A DNA stretch of 64,000 bases. Origin: an uncultured Lachnospiraceae bacterium (GTDB taxonomy: Bacteria; Bacillota; Clostridia; Lachnospirales; Lachnospiraceae). The stretch's first letter is position 1. Each line of letters begins with the position of its first letter. The notes under the pieces are model-generated. The model did not search any database. It was given only the letters and a program-made list of their open reading frames with translations, and was not told the origin of the DNA. Below are positions 42,792 to 52,688 of this stretch, piece by piece. The DNA lies in assembly GCA_946414885.1 (NCBI GenBank), contig CAMKQH010000009.1, forward strand, positions 1 to 64,000, in the 5' to 3' direction. The position numbers and the translations under genes were made by a program.

Positions 42792-42855
42792 GCCATTTGG
42801 CTAGGTTAGCCTAGCCGAATGGCACGCAGAAAAGTCGCAGAGTGAAACTCTGCGA
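42792..42855. repeat. Two further hairpins beside the nested element
   Basis: GCCATTTGGCTAGG and CCTAGCCGAATGGC form a 14-bp stem with one G-T pair (42792-42823). TCGCAGAGT-GAA-ACTCTGCGA forms a 9-bp hairpin (42835-42855). Together with the element to the left they fill the gap after tRNA-Lys with structure. Confidence 0.8.
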
Positions 42856-42895
42856 TCCTAAATTAAAAATGTTTCCGCCTTGGCGCGGCATACGG

Positions 42896-42925
42896 AAGGC
42901 AGTCCCGGACGGGGCTGCCTTTTGC
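42896..42925 (+). terminator. Terminator-like hairpin
   Basis: AAGGCAGTCCC pairs with GGGGCTGCCTT over a short loop and is followed by TTGCC. The T run favours the plus strand, closing transcription from tRNA-Lys; it also faces the end of the leftward lyase gene. Confidence 0.6.
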
Positions 42926-42938
42926 CGTTTGCTTAGTA

Positions 42939-44807
42939 TCAGGTCACTTTCATGGTGAAGTGGCTTGTGTCTGACTTCATGCGGATTCTGTATAGGTCAT
43001 GATCCCAAGCTTTCATGAGACGGGGATCCGTAATGGGAAGAGTTTCCACAGCAAGGATAGTGGCACCCTCGCACGATACAAAAGCATCGCCGATGGTTAA
43101 TGCGTTGGAAGCAGCCCCAGTATTAGTAATCACGGGGGAGGAGTAGGTAATGAAATTTAGGATGACGGAATCGTTACTGGCATCCATAAGCGTTACGGTT
43201 TCTGCTTCTTTATTTAGGATGATTTTTCTAATATAAGGGTTATCGATTTGCTGGTAGGCGGTGGACAGATCCATTTTGATCCATGACTCCTCATCAGTGC
43301 TTCCAAGACTAATCTGAGATGCGGCATACTCTTTGCCGGCGGATTGGTCTTTTCCATTAATTACGGGAAGGTTATGATAGCAGGATTGCATGGTCCAGAT
43401 GTCATAGCGGTTTGGAGAAAATGTTTTTTTGGTATAAGTTTCTACCCCAATGTCTATGAAAATCGGTTTGCCATTTTTGTAGAGAATAAAACTGCCGGTA
43501 TCGTTGTGGTTATGGCTGTCCCCATTGCTTCCCGCCTTCACGGCAAGCTGGAAGATATTGCTTTTGCTGATCCAGATACCAACGCTTTGATAGTACAGAT
43601 CAGGAGGAAGCTTTTTGGGGGGAATGGCTTCTGTCGGGGAAGCTTTTGAAATTCCCCGGGGGTACGAAAGGATCTCATCCAGCATATAGACTGTCTGACT
43701 TCTGAAGTACAGGTTCAGAGCTTGAGATTCATCCTCCAGAAGTGTTCCGGCGCAGTAGGAAGCAAAATAATCTTCTGCAGCAAAATCCATAAGAAAATCC
43801 TGCTTTGTTGCCTTGCCGAATAAGTATTCACGGGCACCGGAACTGCCGGCCATGGGAGAACAGTCTGCAAAATTGAAATAGCAGGGACCGACAACATGCA
43901 TGTGATAAACATAGGCAGCCATGTTTTTTATTTTGGAGTTCTCATAAAGAGAAGAAAAGTGATCATGCGTTACTGCATTCATGATTTCCAAACAGGCATA
44001 AAGGCAGAGCCCAGCATGACGATAATATTGGGCTCCTTCATCACAGCATCCGTCTTCTCCGTAATCCTTTAGGAAACAATCCAGGGAGTAGGCTGCTTTC
44101 TTTAAAATGTCCTGTTTTTGGTCGCCTGACAGGAGGTTGTTGGGCAGAAAAGCCGTCAACAGAATATTTTGGGTACACCAGGGAGTCCAATTGCACATGG
44201 GCTCTTCTTCATTTCCCATCCACCAGAAATGCTGTTGGATATAAGGAAGCAGAATGCGCTTTTTAACTTCATGGTCGATTCTTTGGCAGATGAGTGGAGA
44301 CAAGCGATCCAATTGCTTTTGGAGTAAATACTTAACCATGGACAATTGCGCTCCGGTTTCACAGGCAAATAAATCCAATACGGGTCTGGATACGTCAGGC
44401 AAGATAAGCTGCGCCTCATTTCGAACGTAGGAATTATGAGCGGGAAGCACCCAGGAACTTTCTTCGCAAAGAAGCCAGATGCCATCTGCAATTTTGGACA
44501 GAAAGGTATCATTGTGGGTAACGCACTCTGCCAAAACTAATTTGTTAAGCATGTGACGCCTTTCGAAATAACGATTTTCATAATCAATTCGATTGCCGGT
44601 CAACGTGAAATTCATAAAATCAGAAGCAGTGATATTTGGATAATCAGAGCGAAGGGCAATTGTTCCTTCTGCGATCAGTTGGTTTTTCATTTTTTTGTCA
44701 AGGTGATCCCAATAATTCCGATCTTCACTGCAAGGTAAGGGAGTATAGAATTCCGGTGAATGAAAATACCGTAATGCCAAGGGCTCGATGATTTTCGTAA
44801 TGCTCAT
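42939..44807 (-). CDS. Heparinase II/III-family polysaccharide lyase
   Basis: About 622 residues, no signal peptide, so it acts in the cytosol. I start at 44807, where AAGGG is 8 bases upstream; an ATG 24 bases earlier is possible. The N-terminal two thirds form an alpha/alpha toroid and the C-terminal domain carries the heparinase II/III signature GSNGDSHNHNDTGSFILYKNG with the catalytic His/Asn cluster. Such enzymes cut uronate-containing chains by beta-elimination, leaving unsaturated uronate ends, the substrate of the GH88 enzyme encoded in the same locus. It is 56 bases after yesN on the same strand. Confidence 0.85.
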   Translation of the reverse strand: MSITKIIEPLALRYFHSPEFYTPLPCSEDRNYWDHLDKKMKNQLIAEGTIALRSDYPNITASDFMNFTLTGNRIDYENRYFERRHMLNKLVLAECVTHNDTFLSKIADGIWLLCEESSWVLPAHNSYVRNEAQLILPDVSRPVLDLFACETGAQLSMVKYLLQKQLDRLSPLICQRIDHEVKKRILLPYIQQHFWWMGNEEEPMCNWTPWCTQNILLTAFLPNNLLSGDQKQDILKKAAYSLDCFLKDYGEDGCCDEGAQYYRHAGLCLYACLEIMNAVTHDHFSSLYENSKIKNMAAYVYHMHVVGPCYFNFADCSPMAGSSGAREYLFGKATKQDFLMDFAAEDYFASYCAGTLLEDESQALNLYFRSQTVYMLDEILSYPRGISKASPTEAIPPKKLPPDLYYQSVGIWISKSNIFQLAVKAGSNGDSHNHNDTGSFILYKNGKPIFIDIGVETYTKKTFSPNRYDIWTMQSCYHNLPVINGKDQSAGKEYAASQISLGSTDEESWIKMDLSTAYQQIDNPYIRKIILNKEAETVTLMDASNDSVILNFITYSSPVITNTGAASNALTIGDAFVSCEGATILAVETLPITDPRLMKAWDHDLYRIRMKSDTSHFTMKVT

Positions 44808-44863
44808 TTTTTTTCCCTTTTCATTTATCATTTCATTTAGTTTTCTTTTCGCTTTTTTACGTC

Positions 44864-46480
44864 CTACTTAATACTATTGACATATTCGGAAGGAGAGATG
44901 CCTTCTACCTTCTTAAATACTTTGCTGAAATAGAATTCGCTTCCGAAGCTCATGATCTCGGCCACCTCATAGATTTTAAGCCGTTCTTCCTGGAGCAGTC
45001 TTTTTGCTTCCTGAATTTTATTGTAGTTAATATATTCATTAAAGCTGAGGTTACTGTACCGGCTGAACAACTGGCTGAGATAACTTGTGCTGATGCCAAA
45101 CTGTGCAGCAATCAGATTCAGGGACAGCTTTTCAGAAATATGTTCATTGATGTAATTTTTGACGTCAAATACAATCTTGTTTTTGTAGTCTTTGGTTCTT
45201 TCATCAAAGAAAGTACAGATCCCGTTGGAGAAGTTTTTTAGCCAACCGACTATTTGATGAGTGTTGGTTTGTCGGTAGATGGACATGTACCCCTCCGGGA
45301 ATCCTGAGAAAATATTATTCAGATTTTCAATACTGTTTGGCAGAAGCGAAATAGCCAGATAAAGGATGTTAATGGCAGCATCCAGAGCCTGCACGTAGTG
45401 ATGAGGATGCGTATCAATCAAATCGCATAACGTGGCGATCGTATCAGACAAAATCACGGAATTATATTCCTCAAAAGCACGGGTCAGATTCTCTTTGAAG
45501 AGAGATAAATTGAAGGCATCATGCGGCAGGATTTCTCCGGGGGAGAAATAAGAAATCGGTGAGTCTGCATTGGTTTGGCGGTATGCAGAGCGGGCACATT
45601 GATAAGATTCACATAATGCTGAAGGGGTACTGCATATGGTACCGATTCCGCAGGTGAAATCTATATTGCAATATTTTTTTATGCTGGTTCTGATTTTTTC
45701 GAGTATGCCCTCCATGACTTCCTGAACCGAGTTTGGGCCTGACTGGATGTTTTCCAGGGCTTTTTTGTTATATGCAAAAAGAATTGCAAAATGAGAGATG
45801 TCCAGGGAAATGGTCAAACTGGGATAATACTTTTCTGCCAACTGCATAAGGAGCTGCATGGAGCCATTATATAACGTTACGCTATTCTCCGTTGTTGCGG
45901 GATGCATTGTTTCGAAGGATCCATAGCAACAGAGAAAGGCATCATAATCCAGATTAATATGGAGATCCTTGGCCTGAAGATACAATTGCTCGTCAGACTC
46001 AAACATATTGTTGATTAAGTTGATCAGAAATTTTTCTTTATAGGAGTATAGGTTAGAGGAAGAAGTCGTTTTGGAAGTCTCATCATTCGCATTGTTTTCT
46101 TCCAGAATGGAGAGGGCTTTTGCAACGGCGCCTTTTAGACTATCCGGCGTAAGTTCGACCTTAACCAAATATTCAAGTACCTGATAACTGACGGCTTCTT
46201 TGGCAACGTGAAAATCTTCATAGCAGGTAAGCAGAAGAAAAATAGGTTTTTTGTAGCCAAATTCATCCCTGGCTTTTTTCAAGAACTCTAATCCGTCCAT
46301 GACAGGCATCTTAATGTCAGTAATGACGATATCCGGCATGAGGGTGCGGATCATTTCCAAGGCAATTTGTCCGTTGGGGGCAGAACCGCATATTTCCATA
46401 TTTAGTTCTGACCAGTTAAGCATGGACTTGATTCCGGCTTGTACCAGGGGTTCATCGTCTACAATAAATACTTTATACAT
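44864..46480 (-). CDS. YesN-type response regulator (REC-AraC)
   Basis: 538 residues. Receiver domain 1-120 with Asp9-Asp10, phospho-acceptor Asp55 in IVITDIKMP and Lys in YLVKVEL. A middle region of about 300 residues is followed by an AraC-type double helix-turn-helix (about 435-535: LSLNLIAAQFGISTSYLSQLF and IYEVAEIMSFGSEFYFSKVFKK). It overlaps the sensor kinase gene by 8 bases and should control the divergent transport operon. Confidence 0.94.
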   Translation of the reverse strand: MYKVFIVDDEPLVQAGIKSMLNWSELNMEICGSAPNGQIALEMIRTLMPDIVITDIKMPVMDGLEFLKKARDEFGYKKPIFLLLTCYEDFHVAKEAVSYQVLEYLVKVELTPDSLKGAVAKALSILEENNANDETSKTTSSSNLYSYKEKFLINLINNMFESDEQLYLQAKDLHINLDYDAFLCCYGSFETMHPATTENSVTLYNGSMQLLMQLAEKYYPSLTISLDISHFAILFAYNKKALENIQSGPNSVQEVMEGILEKIRTSIKKYCNIDFTCGIGTICSTPSALCESYQCARSAYRQTNADSPISYFSPGEILPHDAFNLSLFKENLTRAFEEYNSVILSDTIATLCDLIDTHPHHYVQALDAAINILYLAISLLPNSIENLNNIFSGFPEGYMSIYRQTNTHQIVGWLKNFSNGICTFFDERTKDYKNKIVFDVKNYINEHISEKLSLNLIAAQFGISTSYLSQLFSRYSNLSFNEYINYNKIQEAKRLLQEERLKIYEVAEIMSFGSEFYFSKVFKKVEGISPSEYVNSIK

Positions 46481-48302
46481 GTTCTCTCCTTGGAATAATG
46501 ATCTGCATGGTTGTTCCGCTTCCTACTGCGGAATGAACAAAGATGCCGTATTCTTTGCCAAATTCGTATTGAATTCTTCTGTTTACGTTACTGATTCCGA
46601 TTTCTTTGAAGAAATCATTTTTGTCATTAGTTGTCTGATTAAGAATTTGCGCTAGTTTATCAGGTGGAATTCCGATCCCGTCATCGATGACCTCAATACT
46701 GATATTTTCGTCAACATAAGATAAATGGATGGTAATGCTTCCGATCCCGCCTTTGGGCTCGAGACCATGGAATATGGAATTCTCCACCAAGGGCTGAAGG
46801 GAAAACTTGATAATGTCATAGTTCGTGATGGTTTCATCGTCCACTATGATATTAAAGCTGATCATGCCGCCATATCTGTAATTCTGTATTGTAAAGTAGT
46901 CGCGGACCAAAGACAATTCCTCACTTATGGGAATGACCAATCGGTCTCCCTTGGCAATGCTGCGCAGCAGACTCGCAAGGGCTGTTGTCATCTCCGCAAT
47001 CCCGGTTGCACCTTGTATGGCCGCCATCATTTTGATGGAATTTAAGGTGTTATACAGAAAGTGAGGATTAATCTGGCTTTGTAACATTTGATATTCTAAA
47101 TCTCTTTTTTGCTTTTCATTTTCCAGTCTGGTTTCCAGGAGCTTTTCGATGCTTTCGGATAAATCGTTGATTCCTTTTCCGACTTCTCCAAATTCATGAT
47201 TCCATTCAATGGATGGATCTCTTGAAAAATCTCCGGCAGCAGTTTCTCCTATTTTTTTCCTGATTTTGTATAAGGAGCGATGCACGTAACGGTCTGAAAA
47301 GATGGTTAAGACCAATCCCATGGCTGAAATCAATATGATGATGCCGGCAATAACAAGCAGGAAAACGTTAAACTGACTTTTTAGGGTCGCAGGCGAGATT
47401 TCCTGGATCAAATAACATCCCTCCATGTTTATTGCAGTGGAGAGAAGGGTCAATTTTTTTTGCCCAATGTTGGCACGAATCACGGTCACGTCAGAATTGA
47501 GAGTGTATTCCGTTTTTTTATCTATGTCGTCAGGCGCAAAGTAAATTGGCTTTAATTGATTATCTTCATAAAGATAGTAATGATCTCCCATGATCAGGTA
47601 TAGATGGCTGCCTTGATCCATGTAGTACTTTTGCATGTGGTCAGTGAACAGACTGGTGGTAAACTCTAAATATAAATATCCGCCCTGCTTCGCATTAAAT
47701 TGGTAGGTAATGGGACGAACAATGGGAATGACAGGCTTTTCGAGGCGTGGGGAAAAGGGATCATTAATTATTCCAACGGAAAAATCGTATCCCTTTGCAT
47801 TAGCAAGGATATCGAAAAAAGGAAGAGCCGGAATTACTTGTGCCAAATCGGCAGTTGTAGAGTAAGAAGTTTGACAAGCCTGCAAAAAGTGAGAACCGGC
47901 AATGACTGCAACGCGGGGAATATAGAAATTGGACTCGTTGTTCTGATATTCCTCGTATAATCGGTCATAGGTGTTGACGCTTAATACTGAACCGGGATTC
48001 GGACTTGCCTTAACGTAATCCGCGATGTTTACGCTGCTTTGACAGTATCTGGCCATTCGGTATACGTTGCCCAGTTCCGTGTTGATTGATTCATTAAGAT
48101 TGGCCAAACTGATAGCGGTAGTATTCAGTAATGAATTTTGGAGATAATTTCTGAAAAAGAAGTAACTTAGTCCGCTGATAATAATGCATATGATTAAGGT
48201 GCTGGCTAAGGTAAGCAGCAAATAGCCTTTTTGGAGAGGCCCAACTACAATTCCAGCTTTACCATTCTTTAAATTCGAGTTTCTTTTGCCTAAATGAATC
48301 AT
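46473..48302 (-). CDS. YesM-type sensor histidine kinase
   Basis: 609 residues. Membrane helix at about 27-47, extracytoplasmic sensor domain (about 50-305, Cache-like), second helix at about 310-332, HAMP (about 335-385), His-kinase domain with the phospho-His in QSQINPHFLYNTLNSIKMM, and an ATPase domain with QPLVENSIFHGLEPKGG and DDGIGIPPDKLA. AGGGGA lies upstream. Senses oligosaccharide outside the cell or via the binding protein. Divergent from the importer operon across about 300 bases. Confidence 0.94.
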   Translation of the reverse strand: MIHLGKRNSNLKNGKAGIVVGPLQKGYLLLTLASTLIICIIISGLSYFFFRNYLQNSLLNTTAISLANLNESINTELGNVYRMARYCQSSVNIADYVKASPNPGSVLSVNTYDRLYEEYQNNESNFYIPRVAVIAGSHFLQACQTSYSTTADLAQVIPALPFFDILANAKGYDFSVGIINDPFSPRLEKPVIPIVRPITYQFNAKQGGYLYLEFTTSLFTDHMQKYYMDQGSHLYLIMGDHYYLYEDNQLKPIYFAPDDIDKKTEYTLNSDVTVIRANIGQKKLTLLSTAINMEGCYLIQEISPATLKSQFNVFLLVIAGIIILISAMGLVLTIFSDRYVHRSLYKIRKKIGETAAGDFSRDPSIEWNHEFGEVGKGINDLSESIEKLLETRLENEKQKRDLEYQMLQSQINPHFLYNTLNSIKMMAAIQGATGIAEMTTALASLLRSIAKGDRLVIPISEELSLVRDYFTIQNYRYGGMISFNIIVDDETITNYDIIKFSLQPLVENSIFHGLEPKGGIGSITIHLSYVDENISIEVIDDGIGIPPDKLAQILNQTTNDKNDFFKEIGISNVNRRIQYEFGKEYGIFVHSAVGSGTTMQIIIPRREHV

Positions 48303-48600
48303 TGCATTCCCCTAAATAAATTGGTTTCCTCACGTAATAAGCAGATTAAATACCTAAACGTATTATAGCATATTCGATTGGAAGAACATATCATAATAAT
48401 GCGCTATTATGAAAAAAGATAAAAAAGTGTATGCCAGTTAAAAATTTTACATACTGAAATGCAAAATTCGAAAAAAAATTGAATGTATTAGAAAGTTATT
48501 TAATGTTCATTTTGTTTTTTTATTGATAAACTGATAAGCGTAAAGAACAAGTCAATTGTTCTGAGGAAATGACGGCAAAGTTTTTTATAAGGAGGATTAC
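48303..48600. promoter_or_regulatory. Divergent AT-rich regulatory gap
   Basis: The 298 bases between yesM and the binding-protein gene are very AT-rich with long A and T runs and must hold both promoters and the YesN sites. I see no convincing palindrome or full sigma-A pair to pin down; AAGGAGG at 48590-48596 is the ribosome site of the binding-protein gene. Confidence 0.5.
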
Positions 48601-49914
48601 ATGAAAAAGAAAATTTTGAGTCTGTTGCTTGTGGCAACGATGGCAGTAACTGCCCTGGCAGGATGTGGTAACACTTCAGAGCCGACAAATTCTTCCGCTT
48701 CAAATGGAGGAGGTGCGGAACCCATAACGCTAAAATGGGCGATTTGGGATGAGAGTACAACACAGTATTGGGGGGACATTAAGGCTGCGTATGAGGCTTC
48801 TCATCAAAACGTAAAGATTGAAATGGTAGATCTTGGTTCAACTGATTACATGACGGTTTTAGCAACGGAACTGTCCGGTACGGGATCTGATTTTGACGTA
48901 GTAACGGTAAAGGACGTTCCCGGTTATGCGACCTTGGTGCAGAAGAACTCCATTCTTCCATTGAATGATTATATTAGCAAAGACGGCGTTGATCTTTCGC
49001 AATATGCAGGTGCTACCGATCAGGTAACCGTAGACGGTAAACTCTATGAACTTCCTTTCAGAAATGACTTCTGGGTAGTGTTCTACAACAAAGACGTATT
49101 TGATGCGGCAGGAGTAGCTTATCCTACCAATGACATGACCTGGAGCCAGTATGATGCATTGGCAAGAAAACTTACAAATACCACTTTTGGCGAGCAGGTT
49201 TACGGATGCCATTACCATACCTGGAGATCCACCGTTCAGCTTTGTTCAGTATTGGATGGAAAGCATACCATCCTGGATGGAAATTATGACTTTATGAAAT
49301 CTACCTATGAGATGGTTTTGAATCAGGAGAGAGACGGAGTCTGCCGTAGCTATTCTGATCTTAAGACGGAAGGACTTCACTATTCCGCAGCTTTCTCGGC
49401 AGGTGATACTGCAATGTTAAACATGGGATCCTGGTTTATTGCAACCCTGATTTCTAACATTAAGTCCGGTGAGTATGATGCTTCCTTATGCGGTAACTGG
49501 GGTATTGTTAAGTATCCTCACGCTGATGGCGTAGAACCCGGTTCAACGCTTGGTACCATCACCGGCCTTGCCGTTACTGCTGCTTCTGATACCCCGGATG
49601 CTTCCTGGGATTTCGTAAAATGGGTATCCGGTCCGGAAGGCGCTAAAGTAATGGCTTCTTCGGGTAACTTCCCTGCAATCATGACGGCGGAAGTTAAGAA
49701 TACCATCGCTTCCATGGACGGCTTCCCTAAGGATGCTAACTCAAAAGAAGCTTTGAACGTTTCTAACCTCTACCTGGAAGTGCCTTATGGTAAGAACGTT
49801 TCAGAGATTAACTCTATTCTTGACACCTATCACGGAGCCATAATGAGCGGTGAAATGAGTATCGATGATGGTATCAAGGCAATTAACAGTGAAGTTGGAA
49901 AATTAGTAAAATAG
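48601..49914 (+). CDS. ABC sugar-binding lipoprotein
   Basis: 437 residues, family 1 extracellular solute-binding protein. Lipoprotein signal MKKKILSLLLVATMAVTALAGC with cysteine at 22, then a Ser/Asn/Gly-rich linker and the binding domain (LKWAIWDESTTQYWGDIKAAYEA, VKDVPGYATLVQKNSILPLND, FRNDFWVVFYNKDVFDAAG). It delivers an oligosaccharide to the two permeases encoded next. First gene of the rightward operon. Confidence 0.94.
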   Translation: MKKKILSLLLVATMAVTALAGCGNTSEPTNSSASNGGGAEPITLKWAIWDESTTQYWGDIKAAYEASHQNVKIEMVDLGSTDYMTVLATELSGTGSDFDVVTVKDVPGYATLVQKNSILPLNDYISKDGVDLSQYAGATDQVTVDGKLYELPFRNDFWVVFYNKDVFDAAGVAYPTNDMTWSQYDALARKLTNTTFGEQVYGCHYHTWRSTVQLCSVLDGKHTILDGNYDFMKSTYEMVLNQERDGVCRSYSDLKTEGLHYSAAFSAGDTAMLNMGSWFIATLISNIKSGEYDASLCGNWGIVKYPHADGVEPGSTLGTITGLAVTAASDTPDASWDFVKWVSGPEGAKVMASSGNFPAIMTAEVKNTIASMDGFPKDANSKEALNVSNLYLEVPYGKNVSEINSILDTYHGAIMSGEMSIDDGIKAINSEVGKLVK

Positions 49915-49946
49915 TAAGAAAAACAATACTAAAATAACGTAATTCC

Positions 49947-49980
49947 GATGGAGGTCATTTTTAATAAGGTGACCTCCATC
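49947..49980 (+). terminator. Intercistronic stem-loop after the binding-protein gene
   Basis: GATGGAGGTCA pairs perfectly with TGACCTCCATC over a 12-base loop. There is no T run, so rather than full termination it probably protects the upstream mRNA from decay and gives excess binding protein over permeases, as in maltose operons. Confidence 0.75.
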
Positions 49981-49999
49981 TTATGAGAAAGGAGTTAGC

Positions 50000-50926
50000 A
50001 TGGGGGAATCAGTATCCACTTCGGAAAAACGGAAAATATTAAGTCGTCAGACAAAAAGGAATCTTGTGGCATATTCATTTATCGCCCCTAACTTTATTGG
50101 TTTCTGCGTTTTCACGTTGATTCCGATGGCATTTGCATTTGCACTGGGATTTATGAAATGGGATGGTTCCAATCCCGTTCAGTTTGAAGGGTTAGGTAAT
50201 TTTACAAGAATTTTTCAAGATACGTTTTTTAAGGCGGCACTTCGAAATACGATCATATATTGTTTGGGAACAGTGCCTCTGACAATGATAGCCTCTTTGG
50301 CATTAGCCATTTTATTAAATCAGAAAATTATAGGCCGTGGTATTTTTCGGACATTGGCTTTCTTCCCTTATATAGCATCTTTGGTTGCGATTACTTCCGT
50401 GTGGAAAATGTTATTTCATCCAACCAAAGGACCCATCAATAATATTTTGTTTAACGTATTTGGGGTTGAGCAGAAAAACCTTCCGCAGTGGTTTTCCGGA
50501 GGTTTGGTTTTACTATCCATGATCCTGTTTTCCGTATGGAAGTACATGGGCTATTACATGGTTATTTACTTGGCCGGTTTACAGGGGATTTCCGCTGAAT
50601 TGTACGAAGCTGCTGCTTTGGATGGCGCAGATGCCTGGGGAAAATTCAGATATGTTACCTGGCCACAGCTTCGTGCAACCACGTTCTTTGTAGTCGTAAT
50701 GCTTACCATTAACTGCTTTAAGATTTACGACGTCGCGGTTATGCTGGCCGGAGGCGGCAGTGGTGAATTGACGCCGTCTTCTACGGTTCTTGTATATTAC
50801 ATTTACCAGAAGGCATTTGTTGATTGGGATCTGGGATATTCCAGTGCGGTATCAATGGTATTGTTTGTACTAGTTCTTATCGTAACCGTGGTTCAATTTA
50901 CTATTGAAGCTAAGCAAGACCGATAG
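50000..50926 (+). CDS. Carbohydrate ABC permease, MalF/LplB type
   Basis: 308 residues, six membrane helices (first at about 28-50). The ATPase-contact EAA loop is ELYEAAALDGADAWGKFRYVTWPQL. GAAAGGAG precedes the ATG. It forms a heterodimer with the next permease; no ATPase gene is in the locus, so a shared MsmX-type ATPase is expected. Confidence 0.94.
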   Translation: MGESVSTSEKRKILSRQTKRNLVAYSFIAPNFIGFCVFTLIPMAFAFALGFMKWDGSNPVQFEGLGNFTRIFQDTFFKAALRNTIIYCLGTVPLTMIASLALAILLNQKIIGRGIFRTLAFFPYIASLVAITSVWKMLFHPTKGPINNILFNVFGVEQKNLPQWFSGGLVLLSMILFSVWKYMGYYMVIYLAGLQGISAELYEAAALDGADAWGKFRYVTWPQLRATTFFVVVMLTINCFKIYDVAVMLAGGGSGELTPSSTVLVYYIYQKAFVDWDLGYSSAVSMVLFVLVLIVTVVQFTIEAKQDR

Positions 50927-50943
50927 AAGGAGGATAATTTGTT

Positions 50944-51783
50944 ATGAAATCAAAACGTAACAAGGAGATCGCCACGAAGATAATCGTTTATTTAATATTG
51001 ATTATTATGGCAGTATTAATGATTATCCCTTTCTTATGGATGATATCAGCCTCTATTAAAAGCGATAGGGAAGTATTTAAAATGAATCCCTTTGTGTTTA
51101 TTCCGGAAAAACCAAAGTGGACGAATTATCGAGATATTTGGACCAAAATACCTTTGGCCGTATTTGTTAGGAACACTGTGGTTTTAACCATTGTAGTTAC
51201 GTTTTTACAGCTTCTGACCTCTAGTTTCGCAGCCTATTCTTTTGCAAAACTGAAATTTAAGTATAAAAAGACTTTGTTTATGGCTTACATTGCAACGATC
51301 GCAATGCCCTGGCAGGTATACATGGTTCCACAGTTTATCATGCTCAGAAAAATGGGATTAAACGATAAGCTGATGGCAATGGTATGTTTGCAAGCCTTTT
51401 CCGCCTTTGGCGTCTTTATGATGAAGCAGTTTTATGAAGGCATTCCGGATGAGCTTTGCGAGGCGGCGAGAATTGATGGAATGAGCGAATACGGGATCTA
51501 TTTTAAAATCATGTTACCTTTATCAAAACCTGCTCTTTCCACGTTGACGATATTTACGTTTGTTAATACCTGGAATGACTATTTGGGCCCCCTTATTTAC
51601 CTGAGAAGTGAGTCTAAAAAGACGATTCAGCTGGGCCTTAAAATGTTTATCTCTCAGTATTCGTCAGATTATGGTTTGATTATGGCAGGTTCCGTGCTAT
51701 CATTAATTCCGTTGATGGTTGTATTTCTTATTTTCCAGAAGTACTTTGTGGAAGGCGTTGCAGCTACCGGAATCAAGGGCTAG
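50944..51783 (+). CDS. Carbohydrate ABC permease, MalG type
   Basis: 279 residues with six helices and the EAA loop ELCEAARIDGMSEYGIYFKIMLPLSKP. Gap of 17 bases to the first permease, with GAAGGAGG. The C-terminus YFVEGVAATGIKG is typical of the family. Confidence 0.94.
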   Translation: MKSKRNKEIATKIIVYLILIIMAVLMIIPFLWMISASIKSDREVFKMNPFVFIPEKPKWTNYRDIWTKIPLAVFVRNTVVLTIVVTFLQLLTSSFAAYSFAKLKFKYKKTLFMAYIATIAMPWQVYMVPQFIMLRKMGLNDKLMAMVCLQAFSAFGVFMMKQFYEGIPDELCEAARIDGMSEYGIYFKIMLPLSKPALSTLTIFTFVNTWNDYLGPLIYLRSESKKTIQLGLKMFISQYSSDYGLIMAGSVLSLIPLMVVFLIFQKYFVEGVAATGIKG

Positions 51784-51841
51784 CTTGTTTGATCAACAGG
51801 TTATCCGTTACTCTGTAATTTTATGGAAAAGAGGATGAGTC

Positions 51842-52651
51842 ATGGCGGTATTTTCGCTGAAAATCATGGATAAAGACGGAAACACTCTGGCAGTGGCAAA
51901 AGGAGAAGATTTTGTAGACCTAGTATATGCACAGGAATACAAACCCGGAGACATAATTGAATTGCAGTCTTCTGAAAATAATCTTCACGTTAACTGGCAG
52001 GTGGATGATGCATTAGGCGTTTCCTTTGTGTACGTCACCGGCACTGTTCAGTATGACATTCCCTTTGGAGAAAAAAGAATCAGTTATTCTCCTAAGGTGT
52101 TTTATGGAAACAGACACTATATTTACGCTGAAAAAGCATCTGAAGCAGAGATCAAGTGCTATAGAAACCTGGCATTAAATAAAGCGGATCAGCATAAGGA
52201 CGTTCCCTGCTATCCGCATGCGACGGCTAACGTGGAGACAAGGGGTGAAAGCGTTTTTGCGGCAAAGAATGCAATTGATGGCGTGAGGGCTAATCTCTCT
52301 CATGGAGAATGGCCATATGAATCCTGGGGAATTAACAGACGGGATGACGCTGCCATGAAACTGGAATTTGGCCGCAAAGTGGAAGTAGATAAGTTGGTTT
52401 TTTATACCCGCTCAGATTTCCCGCATGACAATTGGTGGACAGATGCAACCGTAACCTTTTCTGATGGATCGGTGCTGCAGATTTCCCTAAAAAAGCAGGC
52501 AACGGCACAGGTGATTCCCATTGAGAAACGCGTGATTGAGTGGTTGGAACTGGGCAACCTGGTGAAAGCGGATGACCCTTCGCCTTTCCCGGCATTAACA
52601 CAAATAGAGGTTTACGGAACGGTTGTGACGGAACCTGAAATGACGGAATAA
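51842..52651 (+). CDS. Cytosolic protein with galactose-binding-like domain
   Basis: 269 residues, no signal peptide. The N-terminal part (1-110) is beta-rich (LKIMDKDGNTLAVAKGEDF, VYVTGTVQYDIPFGEKR). The C-terminal part (about 112-262) has a discoidin/galactose-binding-like pattern: NLALNKADQ at the start, AKNAIDGVRANLSHGEWPYESWG, MKLEFGRKVEVDKLVFYTRSDFPHDNWW and LTQIEVYG at the end. Binding of a sugar is inferred from fold and operon place between permease and GH88 genes. I know no characterised homologue. Confidence 0.7.
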   Translation: MAVFSLKIMDKDGNTLAVAKGEDFVDLVYAQEYKPGDIIELQSSENNLHVNWQVDDALGVSFVYVTGTVQYDIPFGEKRISYSPKVFYGNRHYIYAEKASEAEIKCYRNLALNKADQHKDVPCYPHATANVETRGESVFAAKNAIDGVRANLSHGEWPYESWGINRRDDAAMKLEFGRKVEVDKLVFYTRSDFPHDNWWTDATVTFSDGSVLQISLKKQATAQVIPIEKRVIEWLELGNLVKADDPSPFPALTQIEVYGTVVTEPEMTE

Positions 52652-52688
52652 CGCGGATTTTGCCATTTTATGCAAGGAAGGAGACTGG

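Noticed and set aside
48520..48545. A cre-like site near TGATAAGCG upstream of the binding-protein gene
   Set aside because: The half-sites are misaligned by one base and the right half is missing.
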